A stretch of 64,000 nt of DNA from Pararhizobium arenae (GTDB taxonomy: Bacteria; Pseudomonadota; Alphaproteobacteria; Rhizobiales; Rhizobiaceae). The number at the start of each line of letters is the position of its first letter. Position 1 is the stretch's first letter. Below are positions 57,342 through 64,000 of the stretch, piece by piece. The position numbers and the translations under genes are program-made. The stretch lies in assembly GCF_001931685.1 (NCBI RefSeq), contig NZ_MOOY01000006.1, positions 124,001 through 188,000 of the forward strand, given 5' to 3'. Below the pieces are notes generated by a model, which saw only the letters and a program-made list of their open reading frames with translations, was not told where the DNA came from and searched no databases.

Positions 57342-59429
57342 TCAGGCATCTGAGCCGGATAGCTCTTCCGTCACGGCAAGACCCTTCTTGCGCAGCATGG
57401 CATCCGGGCTCGGCAGCTTGCCACGGAAGGCGCGGTAGGCATCTTCCGGATCGACAGAACCGCCGACGGAATAGATGTTCTCCTTGAGCTTCCTTGCCGT
57501 CTCGCCGTTGAAGGCGTCGCCGGTTTCCTCAAAAGCGGAGAAGGCATCGGCATCGAGCACCTCCGACCACATATAGGAGTAATATCCGGCCGAATAACCG
57601 CCGGAAAAGATGTGCTGGAAGTGCGGCGTGGCGTGGCGCATGACGATGGACTTCGGCATGCCGATCTCATCCAGAATTTCCGCCTGTACCGCCATCGGGT
57701 CCTCGACGGTCTCACGGGTATGGAAGGCCATGTCCACAAGTGCCGACGAGGTGAACTCGACCGTATTGAATCCGGCATTGAAAGTGCGGGCGGCCAGGAC
57801 CTTGTCGAGCAGCGCTTGCGGCATGGGTTCTCCGGTTTCGACATGCACGGCGTATCGCTTCAGGATATCAGGCACCGTCAGCCAGTGTTCGTAAAGCTGT
57901 GACGGCAACTCCACGAAGTCGCGCGAGACGCCGGTGCCGGAAACAGACGGATAGGTCACATCCGACAGCATGCCATGAAGCGCATGGCCGAACTCATGGA
58001 ACAGCGTGCGCGCATCGTCGAGCGACAGCAACGCCGGCTTTCCTTCGGCGGGTTTGGCGAAATTGCAGACATTGTAGATGATCGGCAATTCGCCCCTGTT
58101 GCCGTTCTTGAGCGTCAGCTTGTGCTGCGACTGGAAGGAGCTCATCCAGGCGCCCGAACGCTTCGACGAGCGGGCAAAGTAGTCGCCGAGGAAGAGCGCG
58201 ACAAGGTTGTCATCGCGATCGCGGATTTCGTAGACCCGCACGTCGGGATGATAGGCTGGAACACCTTTTTTCTCGACGGCGCGGATGCCGAACAGCCGAC
58301 CGGCGACATCGAAGCAAGCGTCGATGATCTTTTCGAGCTGCAAATACGGCTTCAATTCGGCTTCGGAGAAATCAAATTTCTCAGCCCGGATCTTTTCCGC
58401 ATAGTGGCGCCAGTCCCAGGGCATGACCTCGTGGTTCTTGCTTTCTCGGGCAATCAGTTCGGCAATATCCGCTTCCTCTTCCCCGGCACGTTTCACGGCC
58501 TTGGTCCACACGGCTTTCAGCAGATCATTCACAGCATCAGCAGTCTTTGCCATTGTGTTGTCGAGCTTCAGTTCCGCGAAGTTGCGATAGCCGAGGAGCT
58601 TGGCCATTTCGCTGCGCAGCGCCAGCGTCTCGCGAACAATCTCGCGGTTGTCGGTCTCGCCGCCATTTTCCCCACGCGCGGCCCAGGCCTTGAAAGCCTG
58701 TTCGCGAAGGTCGCGGTTTTCAGAGAAGGTCAAAAAGGGCTCGATAATAGAGCGCGAGAGGGTCACGGCGTATTTTCCATCCTCGCCGCGATCGCGGGCC
58801 GCCGAGGCCATGGCATCGCGCAGGAAGGGCGGCAGGCCCACAAGCTCGGCTTCGTCGGAGAGGATCATGGACCAGTTCTTTTCGTCCGCGAGCACGTTCT
58901 GGCCGAAACTTGCACCAAGGCCGGCGAGCTTTTCGTTGATGGCGGCAAGCCGCTCCTGCTCAGCCTTCGGCAGCTTGGCGCCGGATTTCACGAAACTCTT
59001 CCAGTGGCGCTCCAGAACGCGGGTCGCCTCAGTGTCGAGGCCGAGGCTCTCTCGATTTTCCCAAAGCTTATCGATGCGCTGGAAGAGCGCAGGGTTCATG
59101 CCGATCTTCGAATAATGACGCGACATTTTCGGCGCGATCTCGCGTTCCAGCGCCTGGATCGCATCGTTGGTGTGGGCGCCCGCACGGTTCCAGAAAAGAG
59201 CCGAAACGCGCGACAGGCTGTCGCCGGCGATTTCCAGAGCGACGACGGTGTTCTCGAAGGTCGGGGCATCCGGGTTGTTGGCGATGGCGTCGATTTCAGC
59301 CTCATGTTCCTTTAAAGCGGCTTCGAAAGCGGGTGCGAAATCGCCGTCGGAAACCGCTTCGAAACGCGGCAGGCCGTTCAGCCCGTTCCATTCGGTCACG
59401 GCTGGATTGAGCTTCGTTTCGGAGATCAT
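57342..59429 (-). CDS. dcp: M3-family zinc metallopeptidase (peptidyl-dipeptidase Dcp-like)
   Basis: This is a cytoplasmic oligopeptide-degrading enzyme of 695 residues. The zinc motif HEFGHALH lies near residue 477, with the third ligand Glu downstream, as in thermolysin-like M3 peptidases. The N-terminal part (KEHEAEIDAIANNPDAPTFENT) agrees with Dcp/oligopeptidase A; Dcp removes C-terminal dipeptides. Dcp and PrlC are hard to separate by eye. No signal peptide is seen. AAGGA upstream supports the ATG at 59429. The gene ends about 230 bases before typA starts and is on the same strand. Confidence 0.9.
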   Translation of the reverse strand: MISETKLNPAVTEWNGLNGLPRFEAVSDGDFAPAFEAALKEHEAEIDAIANNPDAPTFENTVVALEIAGDSLSRVSALFWNRAGAHTNDAIQALEREIAPKMSRHYSKIGMNPALFQRIDKLWENRESLGLDTEATRVLERHWKSFVKSGAKLPKAEQERLAAINEKLAGLGASFGQNVLADEKNWSMILSDEAELVGLPPFLRDAMASAARDRGEDGKYAVTLSRSIIEPFLTFSENRDLREQAFKAWAARGENGGETDNREIVRETLALRSEMAKLLGYRNFAELKLDNTMAKTADAVNDLLKAVWTKAVKRAGEEEADIAELIARESKNHEVMPWDWRHYAEKIRAEKFDFSEAELKPYLQLEKIIDACFDVAGRLFGIRAVEKKGVPAYHPDVRVYEIRDRDDNLVALFLGDYFARSSKRSGAWMSSFQSQHKLTLKNGNRGELPIIYNVCNFAKPAEGKPALLSLDDARTLFHEFGHALHGMLSDVTYPSVSGTGVSRDFVELPSQLYEHWLTVPDILKRYAVHVETGEPMPQALLDKVLAARTFNAGFNTVEFTSSALVDMAFHTRETVEDPMAVQAEILDEIGMPKSIVMRHATPHFQHIFSGGYSAGYYSYMWSEVLDADAFSAFEETGDAFNGETARKLKENIYSVGGSVDPEDAYRAFRGKLPSPDAMLRKKGLAVTEELSGSDA

Positions 59430-59533
59430 GGAAAATCCTTTCGCATTGAGATGCCCACGTGCTGCAAGCCGGGGCGACGGGTCGCCAAAGTGGAAATGGG
59501 CGTGTTTTGAAATGGGGCTGGTCGCCCAAGTGA

Positions 59534-60175
59534 TCAAGGTTTGCGGACACCCAGAAGACCGGGCGCTGCGTGCCAGATCGCCTGAACAGCAAAGCCCATG
59601 AACAGCAGGCCCGAAAGCCGCACGATTGCCAGTTCGTGACGCCGATAGAAGCGGCGCACGAAGGATGCACCGATGATCCCGATCAGGATCACATCGGCGA
59701 CGAGAAAGCCGAGGAAGGAAACGCCGAGGAGCGCCGGCAGGGCATCGAAATCAAGCGCGTTGGAAGACCCAGCCAGCAGCGCAGTAAAGGTCGCAAGCGC
59801 TACCGGATAGCCCTTCGGATTGGTCAGCCCAAAGATCAGGCCACGGCGATAAGGGCGTTGCACTGTCATCAGAGGCTGGTTGTCTCCGCGCGGCTTTGCC
59901 CTGAGCGCCGACCAGCCGATCCAGCCCAGATAAAGGCCGCAGAGCAGCCCAAGCACGTCGAAGACTGTGCTGCCGATGGTTTTCGCACCAACGATCGCGA
60001 CCAAGGCCAATGCCGACCAGAGCAGATCGCCTGCCAGATGTCCGCCCATGAACAGCGCGCCAGCCTTGCGGCCCTGCCCCGCCCCGATCCCGAGCAGCGC
60101 GAGAAAGGCCGGGCCCGGAATCAGCACATAGAAAAGGGCCGCGAGAAACGCACCAAAAAGCAGAGTTTGTGACAT
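59534..60175 (-). CDS. LysE-family amino-acid exporter
   Basis: This 213-residue membrane protein has about six helices with the LysE motif LIPGPAFLALLGIGAGQGRKAG and GGHLAGDLLWSALALV (shortened here: LIPGP...GRKAG). GLIFGLTNPKGYPVALATF matches the second family motif. GGGGAG upstream supports the ATG at 60175; the longer reading from 60319 is not expected. It is divergent from the MarR-family gene at 60435, so that regulator may control it. It precedes the dcp gene on the same strand with about 100 bases in between. Confidence 0.9.
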   Translation of the reverse strand: MSQTLLFGAFLAALFYVLIPGPAFLALLGIGAGQGRKAGALFMGGHLAGDLLWSALALVAIVGAKTIGSTVFDVLGLLCGLYLGWIGWSALRAKPRGDNQPLMTVQRPYRRGLIFGLTNPKGYPVALATFTALLAGSSNALDFDALPALLGVSFLGFLVADVILIGIIGASFVRRFYRRHELAIVRLSGLLFMGFAVQAIWHAAPGLLGVRKP

Positions 60176-60434
60176 GGGCTCCCCTGACCGTTGTGATTCC
60201 GGGTCTTGCGACGCAACGGCGACATTCGATCCCGCCAGGCCGATTCCGTCAAGCCCACCGCAGCAACGGCGCAGGTGGGAAGATACGTTCCCCATGGACA
60301 CCGGTTTGCCATGCCTCACGCACCCTCAAGATATATGGTTGTGATGGCTTTCGGTGAATTTGCGCGGAAATTCTCGACTTTCCGTTCCAGACCGTGAAAA
60401 TAAGCAAAACTTATTATCAGTCTTCGGAAGCTTC

Positions 60435-60929
60435 ATGCCCGTCAAACTCGAATCCGACACGATCGGCATGCTGCTTACCGACGTTTCCCGTCTTCTGCGC
60501 GGCGCGTTCGATCGGCGGATCAATGCCTCCGATATAGAGCTTACGCCCGGCGAAGCGCGCACCCTTATCCAGGTGGCGCTCGCCGGCGGTATCAAGCAGG
60601 CGGATATAGCGACAAAGCTCGGCATCGAGCCAATGACACTTTCTGCCTATCTGGATCGGCTTGAGGCTTTGGCGCTGGTGCGGCGCATCCCTGATCCTTG
60701 CGACCGAAGAGCGAAAAATGTTGTCATTACCAATGCCGCGGACCCAGTTTTAACGGCGATCCGCGCGGAAGTTCACGACCTGATGGAGCAGGTGGCGTCG
60801 GGCCTTGAACCATCGGCGCGTGAAATGATGCGGCTCAGCCTTCAGACCTTGCGCGACAATCTGCAACAGATTGATCGCGGTACGCCGATGACCGAGAAAA
60901 ATTCGGTGAGCAAAACCGGCCCAGATTAA
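60435..60929 (+). CDS. MarR-family transcriptional regulator (lysE-linked)
   Basis: This is a 164-residue winged-helix regulator: helix-turn-helix at KQADIATKLGIEPMTLSAYLDRLE, wing DPCDRRAKNVVIT, then a C-terminal helical dimerisation part. It is divergent from the LysE exporter, suggesting that it represses the exporter until its effector binds; it could also act on the lysine-type catabolic operon that converges with it. The ATG at 60435 has GGAAG seven bases upstream; an earlier GTG at 60354 is unlikely. Confidence 0.87.
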   Translation: MPVKLESDTIGMLLTDVSRLLRGAFDRRINASDIELTPGEARTLIQVALAGGIKQADIATKLGIEPMTLSAYLDRLEALALVRRIPDPCDRRAKNVVITNAADPVLTAIRAEVHDLMEQVASGLEPSAREMMRLSLQTLRDNLQQIDRGTPMTEKNSVSKTGPD

Positions 60930-60959
60930 TCGGCACTCTCGGATAGTGGCGGATATGGA

Positions 60960-60992
60960 AGCCCCCGCGAAAGAGCATCTCTGGCGGGGGCT
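60960..60992. terminator. Stem-loop between the MarR gene and the aminotransferase gene
   Basis: AGCCCCCGC / GCGGGGGCT, perfect 9-bp stem with a 15-base loop, between two convergent genes. T-runs are short on both strands, so efficiency is uncertain. Confidence 0.6.
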
Positions 60993-61008
60993 AAATTAGA
61001 CTTCAGCG

Positions 61009-62241
61009 TCAGGCCAGTGCAGCGCAAGCCCTGGCGATGCGTTCCAGCGCCACTTTCAATTCCTCCTCCGACGTCGCATAGGAAATGCGGAAGTAGGGCG
61101 AAAGACCGAAAGCTGAACCGGGAACGACGGCGACATCGGCGTCATCCAGCAGATAGGCGCAGAAGTCGCTATCCGTCTCGATCTTGCGGCCGGACGGCGT
61201 GGTCTTGCCGAGAATGCCGGCACAGCCGGAGAAGGTGTAGAACGCACCTTCCGGCGTGCGGCAATCGAGACCTTCGATGGCATTCAACGCGGACACCACG
61301 AGATCGCGGCGGCGCTGAAAGCTGGCCGTGCGCTCCTTCAGGAAATCCTGCGGGCCGTTCAGCGCCTCGACGGACGCCGCCTGGCTGACCGAACAGGGGC
61401 AGGACGTTGCCTGGCTCTGCACGACCGCCATGGCCTTGATCAGATCGCGCGGGCCGCCGGCATAGCCGATGCGCCAGCCGGTCATGGCATAGGCCTTGGA
61501 GACACCGTTGACGGTCAGCGTGCGGCTCTTCAGACGCGGCTCGATGGCAGCTGGGGTCACGAACTTGAAGCCGTCATAGACGATGTGCTCGTACATATCA
61601 TCGACCAGCAACCAGACATGCGGGTGCCGCAGCAGCACGTCGAGCAGCGGCCGGTAGTCGGCTTCGCTATAGGCAGCGCCTGAAGGGTTGGACGGCGAGT
61701 TCAGCATCACCCAGCGGGTCTTCTGTGTGACCGCCGCTTCCAGCTGCTCGGCCTTCAGGCGGAAACCGGCTTCGGCATCGCAGGCGATCAGCACCGGCTT
61801 GCCTTCGGCGATCTCTACAATATCGGAATAGGAGGTCCAATAGGGCGTCGGGATGATCACTTCGTCGCCGGGGTTCAGCGTCGCCATCATGGCGTTGAAG
61901 AGGATCTGCTTGGCGCCCGTGGCGACCGTGATCTCGTCAAGCGCGTACGAAACGCCGTTTTCGCGTTCGAACTTGCCCTGGATCGCCTTCTTCAGGTCCG
62001 GCGAACCATCAAGTGCGGTGTATTTGGTCGCACCCGCATACATCGCCTTGGCGGCCGCGTCCTTGATGTTGTCAGGCGTGTCGAAGTCCGGCTCGCCTGC
62101 ACCGAGGATGATGACCGGGCGGCCTTCGCGTTTGAGAGCCTGCGCCCGGGCGCCGATTTTCAGGATTTGCGAAACCCCGATCGTCGAGATCCGCGAGGCG
62201 GGCGAAAAGCCCGCCTCCTCGATCGTTGCATTGATGGTCAT
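61009..62241 (-). CDS. Class-I pyridoxal-phosphate aminotransferase
   Basis: This is a 410-residue aspartate-type aminotransferase. The PLP lysine is in VSKAYAMTGWRIGYAGG near residue 248, with NSPSNPSGAAYSEAD (substrate-binding Asn) and DDMYEHIVYDG upstream, and the carboxylate-binding Arg in YFRISYA near the C-terminus. Annotation as aspartate aminotransferase is common for this subgroup, but it shares an operon with an ALDH7-type dehydrogenase, 14 bases downstream of it, so a 2-aminoadipate aminotransferase role is possible. GGAG upstream supports the ATG at 62241 over longer readings. It is the last gene of the three-gene operon and ends near the MarR gene. Confidence 0.9.
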   Translation of the reverse strand: MTINATIEEAGFSPASRISTIGVSQILKIGARAQALKREGRPVIILGAGEPDFDTPDNIKDAAAKAMYAGATKYTALDGSPDLKKAIQGKFERENGVSYALDEITVATGAKQILFNAMMATLNPGDEVIIPTPYWTSYSDIVEIAEGKPVLIACDAEAGFRLKAEQLEAAVTQKTRWVMLNSPSNPSGAAYSEADYRPLLDVLLRHPHVWLLVDDMYEHIVYDGFKFVTPAAIEPRLKSRTLTVNGVSKAYAMTGWRIGYAGGPRDLIKAMAVVQSQATSCPCSVSQAASVEALNGPQDFLKERTASFQRRRDLVVSALNAIEGLDCRTPEGAFYTFSGCAGILGKTTPSGRKIETDSDFCAYLLDDADVAVVPGSAFGLSPYFRISYATSEEELKVALERIARACAALA

Positions 62242-62255
62242 GGTGGTCGCTCCGA

Positions 62256-63788
62256 CTAGTCGATGTCGAAGGACACGCCCTGCGCCAGCGGCAGGGCCTT
62301 GGAGTAGTTCACGGTGTTGGTGGCGCGGCGCATGTAGGCCTTCCACGCATCCGAGCCGGATTCGCGACCGCCGCCGGTTTCCTTTTCGCCACCGAAGGCG
62401 CCGCCGATTTCAGCGCCTGATGTGCCGATGTTGACGTTGGCGATGCCGCAATCCGAACCGTCCGGCGAAAGGAAGCGCTCAGCTTCCTGCAGATCGAGCG
62501 TGAAGACCGACGAGGAAAGACCGGCTGCAACTGCATTGTGGTCGGCAAGTGCAGCGTCAAAATCGCTGTACTTCATGACGTAGAGGATCGGCGCGAAGGT
62601 TTCTTCGGTGACCGGACCGGCCTGCTTCGGCATTTCGACCAGAGCCGGCTTGACGTAGTAGCCATTGGCATAGCCGAGATCGACGCGCTCGCCACCGGTG
62701 ATGCTGCCGCCGTGAGCCTTTGCCTCTTCCAGCGCCTTCTGCATGTTGTCGAAGGCTGCCTTGTCGACCAGCGGGCCAACGAGGGCCGAGGATTCCAGCG
62801 GGTTGCCGACGGAAACGCTCTGATAGGCCTTCTTCAGGCGCGGAACGAGCTGATCATAGACGCTCTCGTGGACGAAGAGGCGACGCAGTGTCGTGCAGCG
62901 CTGGCCGGCGGTGCCCATGGCGCCGAAGGCGATGGCGCGGAGCGCCATGTCGAGGTCTGCGGACGGGCAGACGATACCGCCATTGTTGCCGCCGAGCTCG
63001 AGGATTGCGCGGGCAAAGCGCTTGGCAAGGCGCGGACCGACATCACGACCCATACGGGTCGAGCCGGTGGCCGACACCAGCGGAACCTTCGGATGGTCGA
63101 CGAGCACTTCGCCAATGGCGCGGTCGCCGATCAGCACCTGGCTCAGGCCTTCCGGCGCATCACCGAAGCGGGCGATGGCGCGGTCAAGGATAGCCTGCGA
63201 TGCAAGCGCGGTGAGCGGGGTCTTTTCCGACGGCTTCCAGACAACGGAGTTGCCGCAGACGAAGGCCAGTGCGGCATTCCACGACCAGACGGCAACCGGG
63301 AAGTTGAAGGCGGAGATGACGCCGACAACGCCGAGCGGATGCCAGGTTTCCATCATGCGGTGACCAGGACGCTCGGTGGCGATAGTGAGGCCGTAGAGCT
63401 GACGGGAAAGGCCGACGGCGAAATCGCAGATGTCGATCATTTCCTGAACTTCGCCGAGACCTTCCGACGGGATCTTGCCGGCTTCGAGCGAAACGAGGCG
63501 GCCAAGCTCGGCCTTGTGGGTGCGCAGCTCTTCGCCAAGCAGGCGGACGAGTTCACCGCGCTTCGGAGCCGGAACCAGACGCCATGCACGAAACGCTTCG
63601 TCGGCCTTGGCGATCTTCTTGGCGGCTTCATCAGCCGAAACGGTCTTCAGGTCGGCGATCTTCTCGCCGGTGACCGGCGAATAGGATGCCATGTCGCCAC
63701 CCGTGTAGAGCGCCTTGTCGACACCGAGCTTATCGAGGAGGGCGGCGGCTTCGCTGGCGACGTTCACCGGCTTAGTTGCAATGTTCAT
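62256..63788 (-). CDS. amaB: ALDH7-family aldehyde dehydrogenase (aminoadipate semialdehyde dehydrogenase type)
   Basis: This NAD-dependent dehydrogenase of 510 residues is closely of the antiquitin (ALDH7) type. Features are the general-base Glu in ARAILELGGNNGGIV, catalytic Cys near 297 in GTAGQRCTTLRRLF, and the C-terminal GSDCGIANVNIGTSGAEIGG and KETGGGRESGSDAWK. Together these are hallmarks of enzymes oxidising L-2-aminoadipate 6-semialdehyde in lysine degradation (AmaB/Pcd). The operon with an aminotransferase and an FAD-linked oxidase supports this. Substrate specificity remains an inference. The oxidase stop lies 35 bases upstream of its ATG. Confidence 0.88.
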   Translation of the reverse strand: MNIATKPVNVASEAAALLDKLGVDKALYTGGDMASYSPVTGEKIADLKTVSADEAAKKIAKADEAFRAWRLVPAPKRGELVRLLGEELRTHKAELGRLVSLEAGKIPSEGLGEVQEMIDICDFAVGLSRQLYGLTIATERPGHRMMETWHPLGVVGVISAFNFPVAVWSWNAALAFVCGNSVVWKPSEKTPLTALASQAILDRAIARFGDAPEGLSQVLIGDRAIGEVLVDHPKVPLVSATGSTRMGRDVGPRLAKRFARAILELGGNNGGIVCPSADLDMALRAIAFGAMGTAGQRCTTLRRLFVHESVYDQLVPRLKKAYQSVSVGNPLESSALVGPLVDKAAFDNMQKALEEAKAHGGSITGGERVDLGYANGYYVKPALVEMPKQAGPVTEETFAPILYVMKYSDFDAALADHNAVAAGLSSSVFTLDLQEAERFLSPDGSDCGIANVNIGTSGAEIGGAFGGEKETGGGRESGSDAWKAYMRRATNTVNYSKALPLAQGVSFDID

Positions 63789-63823
63789 GGTGAGAACTCC
63801 CGTTTTCTTGATGTCTGTTTTTG

Positions 63824-64000
63824 TCAGAAGCGAACCGTGCCGAGCGCGCCCGGGGAGGTGATCGCCTTCAGGCCCGCCGCAAGCGTGCGGACCGCATGGG
63901 GGGTGTACTGGTCGTAATAGGCCTGGTTCTTGCGGCCGACGGCATGTTCGGCACTGAAGCTGCCTTTGAATTTTTCGACCGCGATCGAAAAGACGAAATC
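63824..64000 (-). CDS. FAD-linked oxidase, C-terminal end only (cut by window)
   Basis: Reading the minus strand from 64000 gives 58 codons and a TGA at 63824. The sequence contains GSFSAEHAVGRKNQAYYDQY, close to the SAEHG-IGR signature near the end of FAD-linked oxidases of the glycolate oxidase/D-lactate/D-2-hydroxyglutarate dehydrogenase group, and ends in LKAITSPGALGTVRF. The 5' part is outside the window, so the substrate cannot be told. Its closeness to the ALDH7 gene suggests D-2-hydroxyglutarate oxidation within a lysine pathway. Confidence 0.8.
   Translation of the reverse strand, partial: DFVFSIAVEKFKGSFSAEHAVGRKNQAYYDQYTPHAVRTLAAGLKAITSPGALGTVRF

Noticed and set aside
62538-63917. 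Long plus-strand frame opposite the ALDH7 gene
   Set aside because: Antisense shadow of a well-supported dehydrogenase. Composition is Arg/Gly/Asp biased and no conserved motif is visible.

Overview
The window is high-GC, gene-dense chromosomal DNA. Gene content and order point to a Rhizobiaceae-type alphaproteobacterium (Agrobacterium/Rhizobium group): a SAM-II riboswitch before metA, BA14K-like and IalB-like secreted proteins, a CarD regulator, a CenR-like response regulator, glnK-amtB, and a ribosomal-protein/ffh block. The genus is an inference; no rRNA gene is present. Nearly everything looks like core chromosome. The one clearly atypical stretch is the visibly AT-richer segment around 11.3-13.0 kb, which carries a lone KAP-family NTPase gene next to a tRNA-Gly.

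Layout: 1-6.4 kb is thiamine uptake (thiBPQ under a TPP riboswitch, minus strand) and thiamine pyrophosphokinase, with a divergent MFS exporter/MarR pair between them. 6.4-11.3 kb holds uup, metA behind a SAM-II riboswitch, galM and a short-chain dehydrogenase. 11.4-13.2 kb is the KAP NTPase and tRNA-Gly(GCC). 13.4-20.3 kb holds a ProX-type tRNA editing enzyme, a thioredoxin-TPR protein, a LON-domain protein, Trm112, a UbiH-like hydroxylase, TesB, and a sigma54-type glnK-amtB operon. 20.5-26.8 kb holds ftsK, lolA, xthA, a response regulator with a cNMP-binding-domain protein, and an L,D-transpeptidase. 26.8-31.8 kb holds leuC, a double BA14K protein, a two-gene amino-acid importer and a Bax inhibitor-1 protein. 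31.9-38.4 kb holds ybbAP with divergent tesA, thpR, phhB, a DUF1232 protein and an IalB protein.

38.6-43.4 kb holds rlmN, a complete ABC_sub_bind-type importer and a LysE exporter. 43.5-49 kb is ffh, chorismate mutase, rpsP, rimM, trmD and rplS, with an oppositely oriented TauE/SafE gene placed between trmD and rplS. 49.4-55.2 kb holds a Suv3-like helicase, hslR, fdxA, carD and gfa. 55.3-60.9 kb holds typA, a Dcp-like peptidase, a second LysE exporter and a MarR regulator. 61-64 kb is a minus-strand operon of an FAD-linked oxidase (cut by the window end), an ALDH7-type dehydrogenase and a class-I aminotransferase, which fits a lysine/2-aminoadipate catabolic set.

Observations most worth a second look: (i) a self-contained promoter, roughly 108-nt three-hairpin RNA and strong terminator between lysE and ffh, on a strand where no upstream gene needs terminating; (ii) the KAP NTPase islet; (iii) a SAM-II aptamer followed by an intrinsic terminator before metA; (iv) the ALDH7/aminotransferase/FAD-oxidase operon. 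I did not find a CRISPR array, IS element, prophage or multi-gene defence island.
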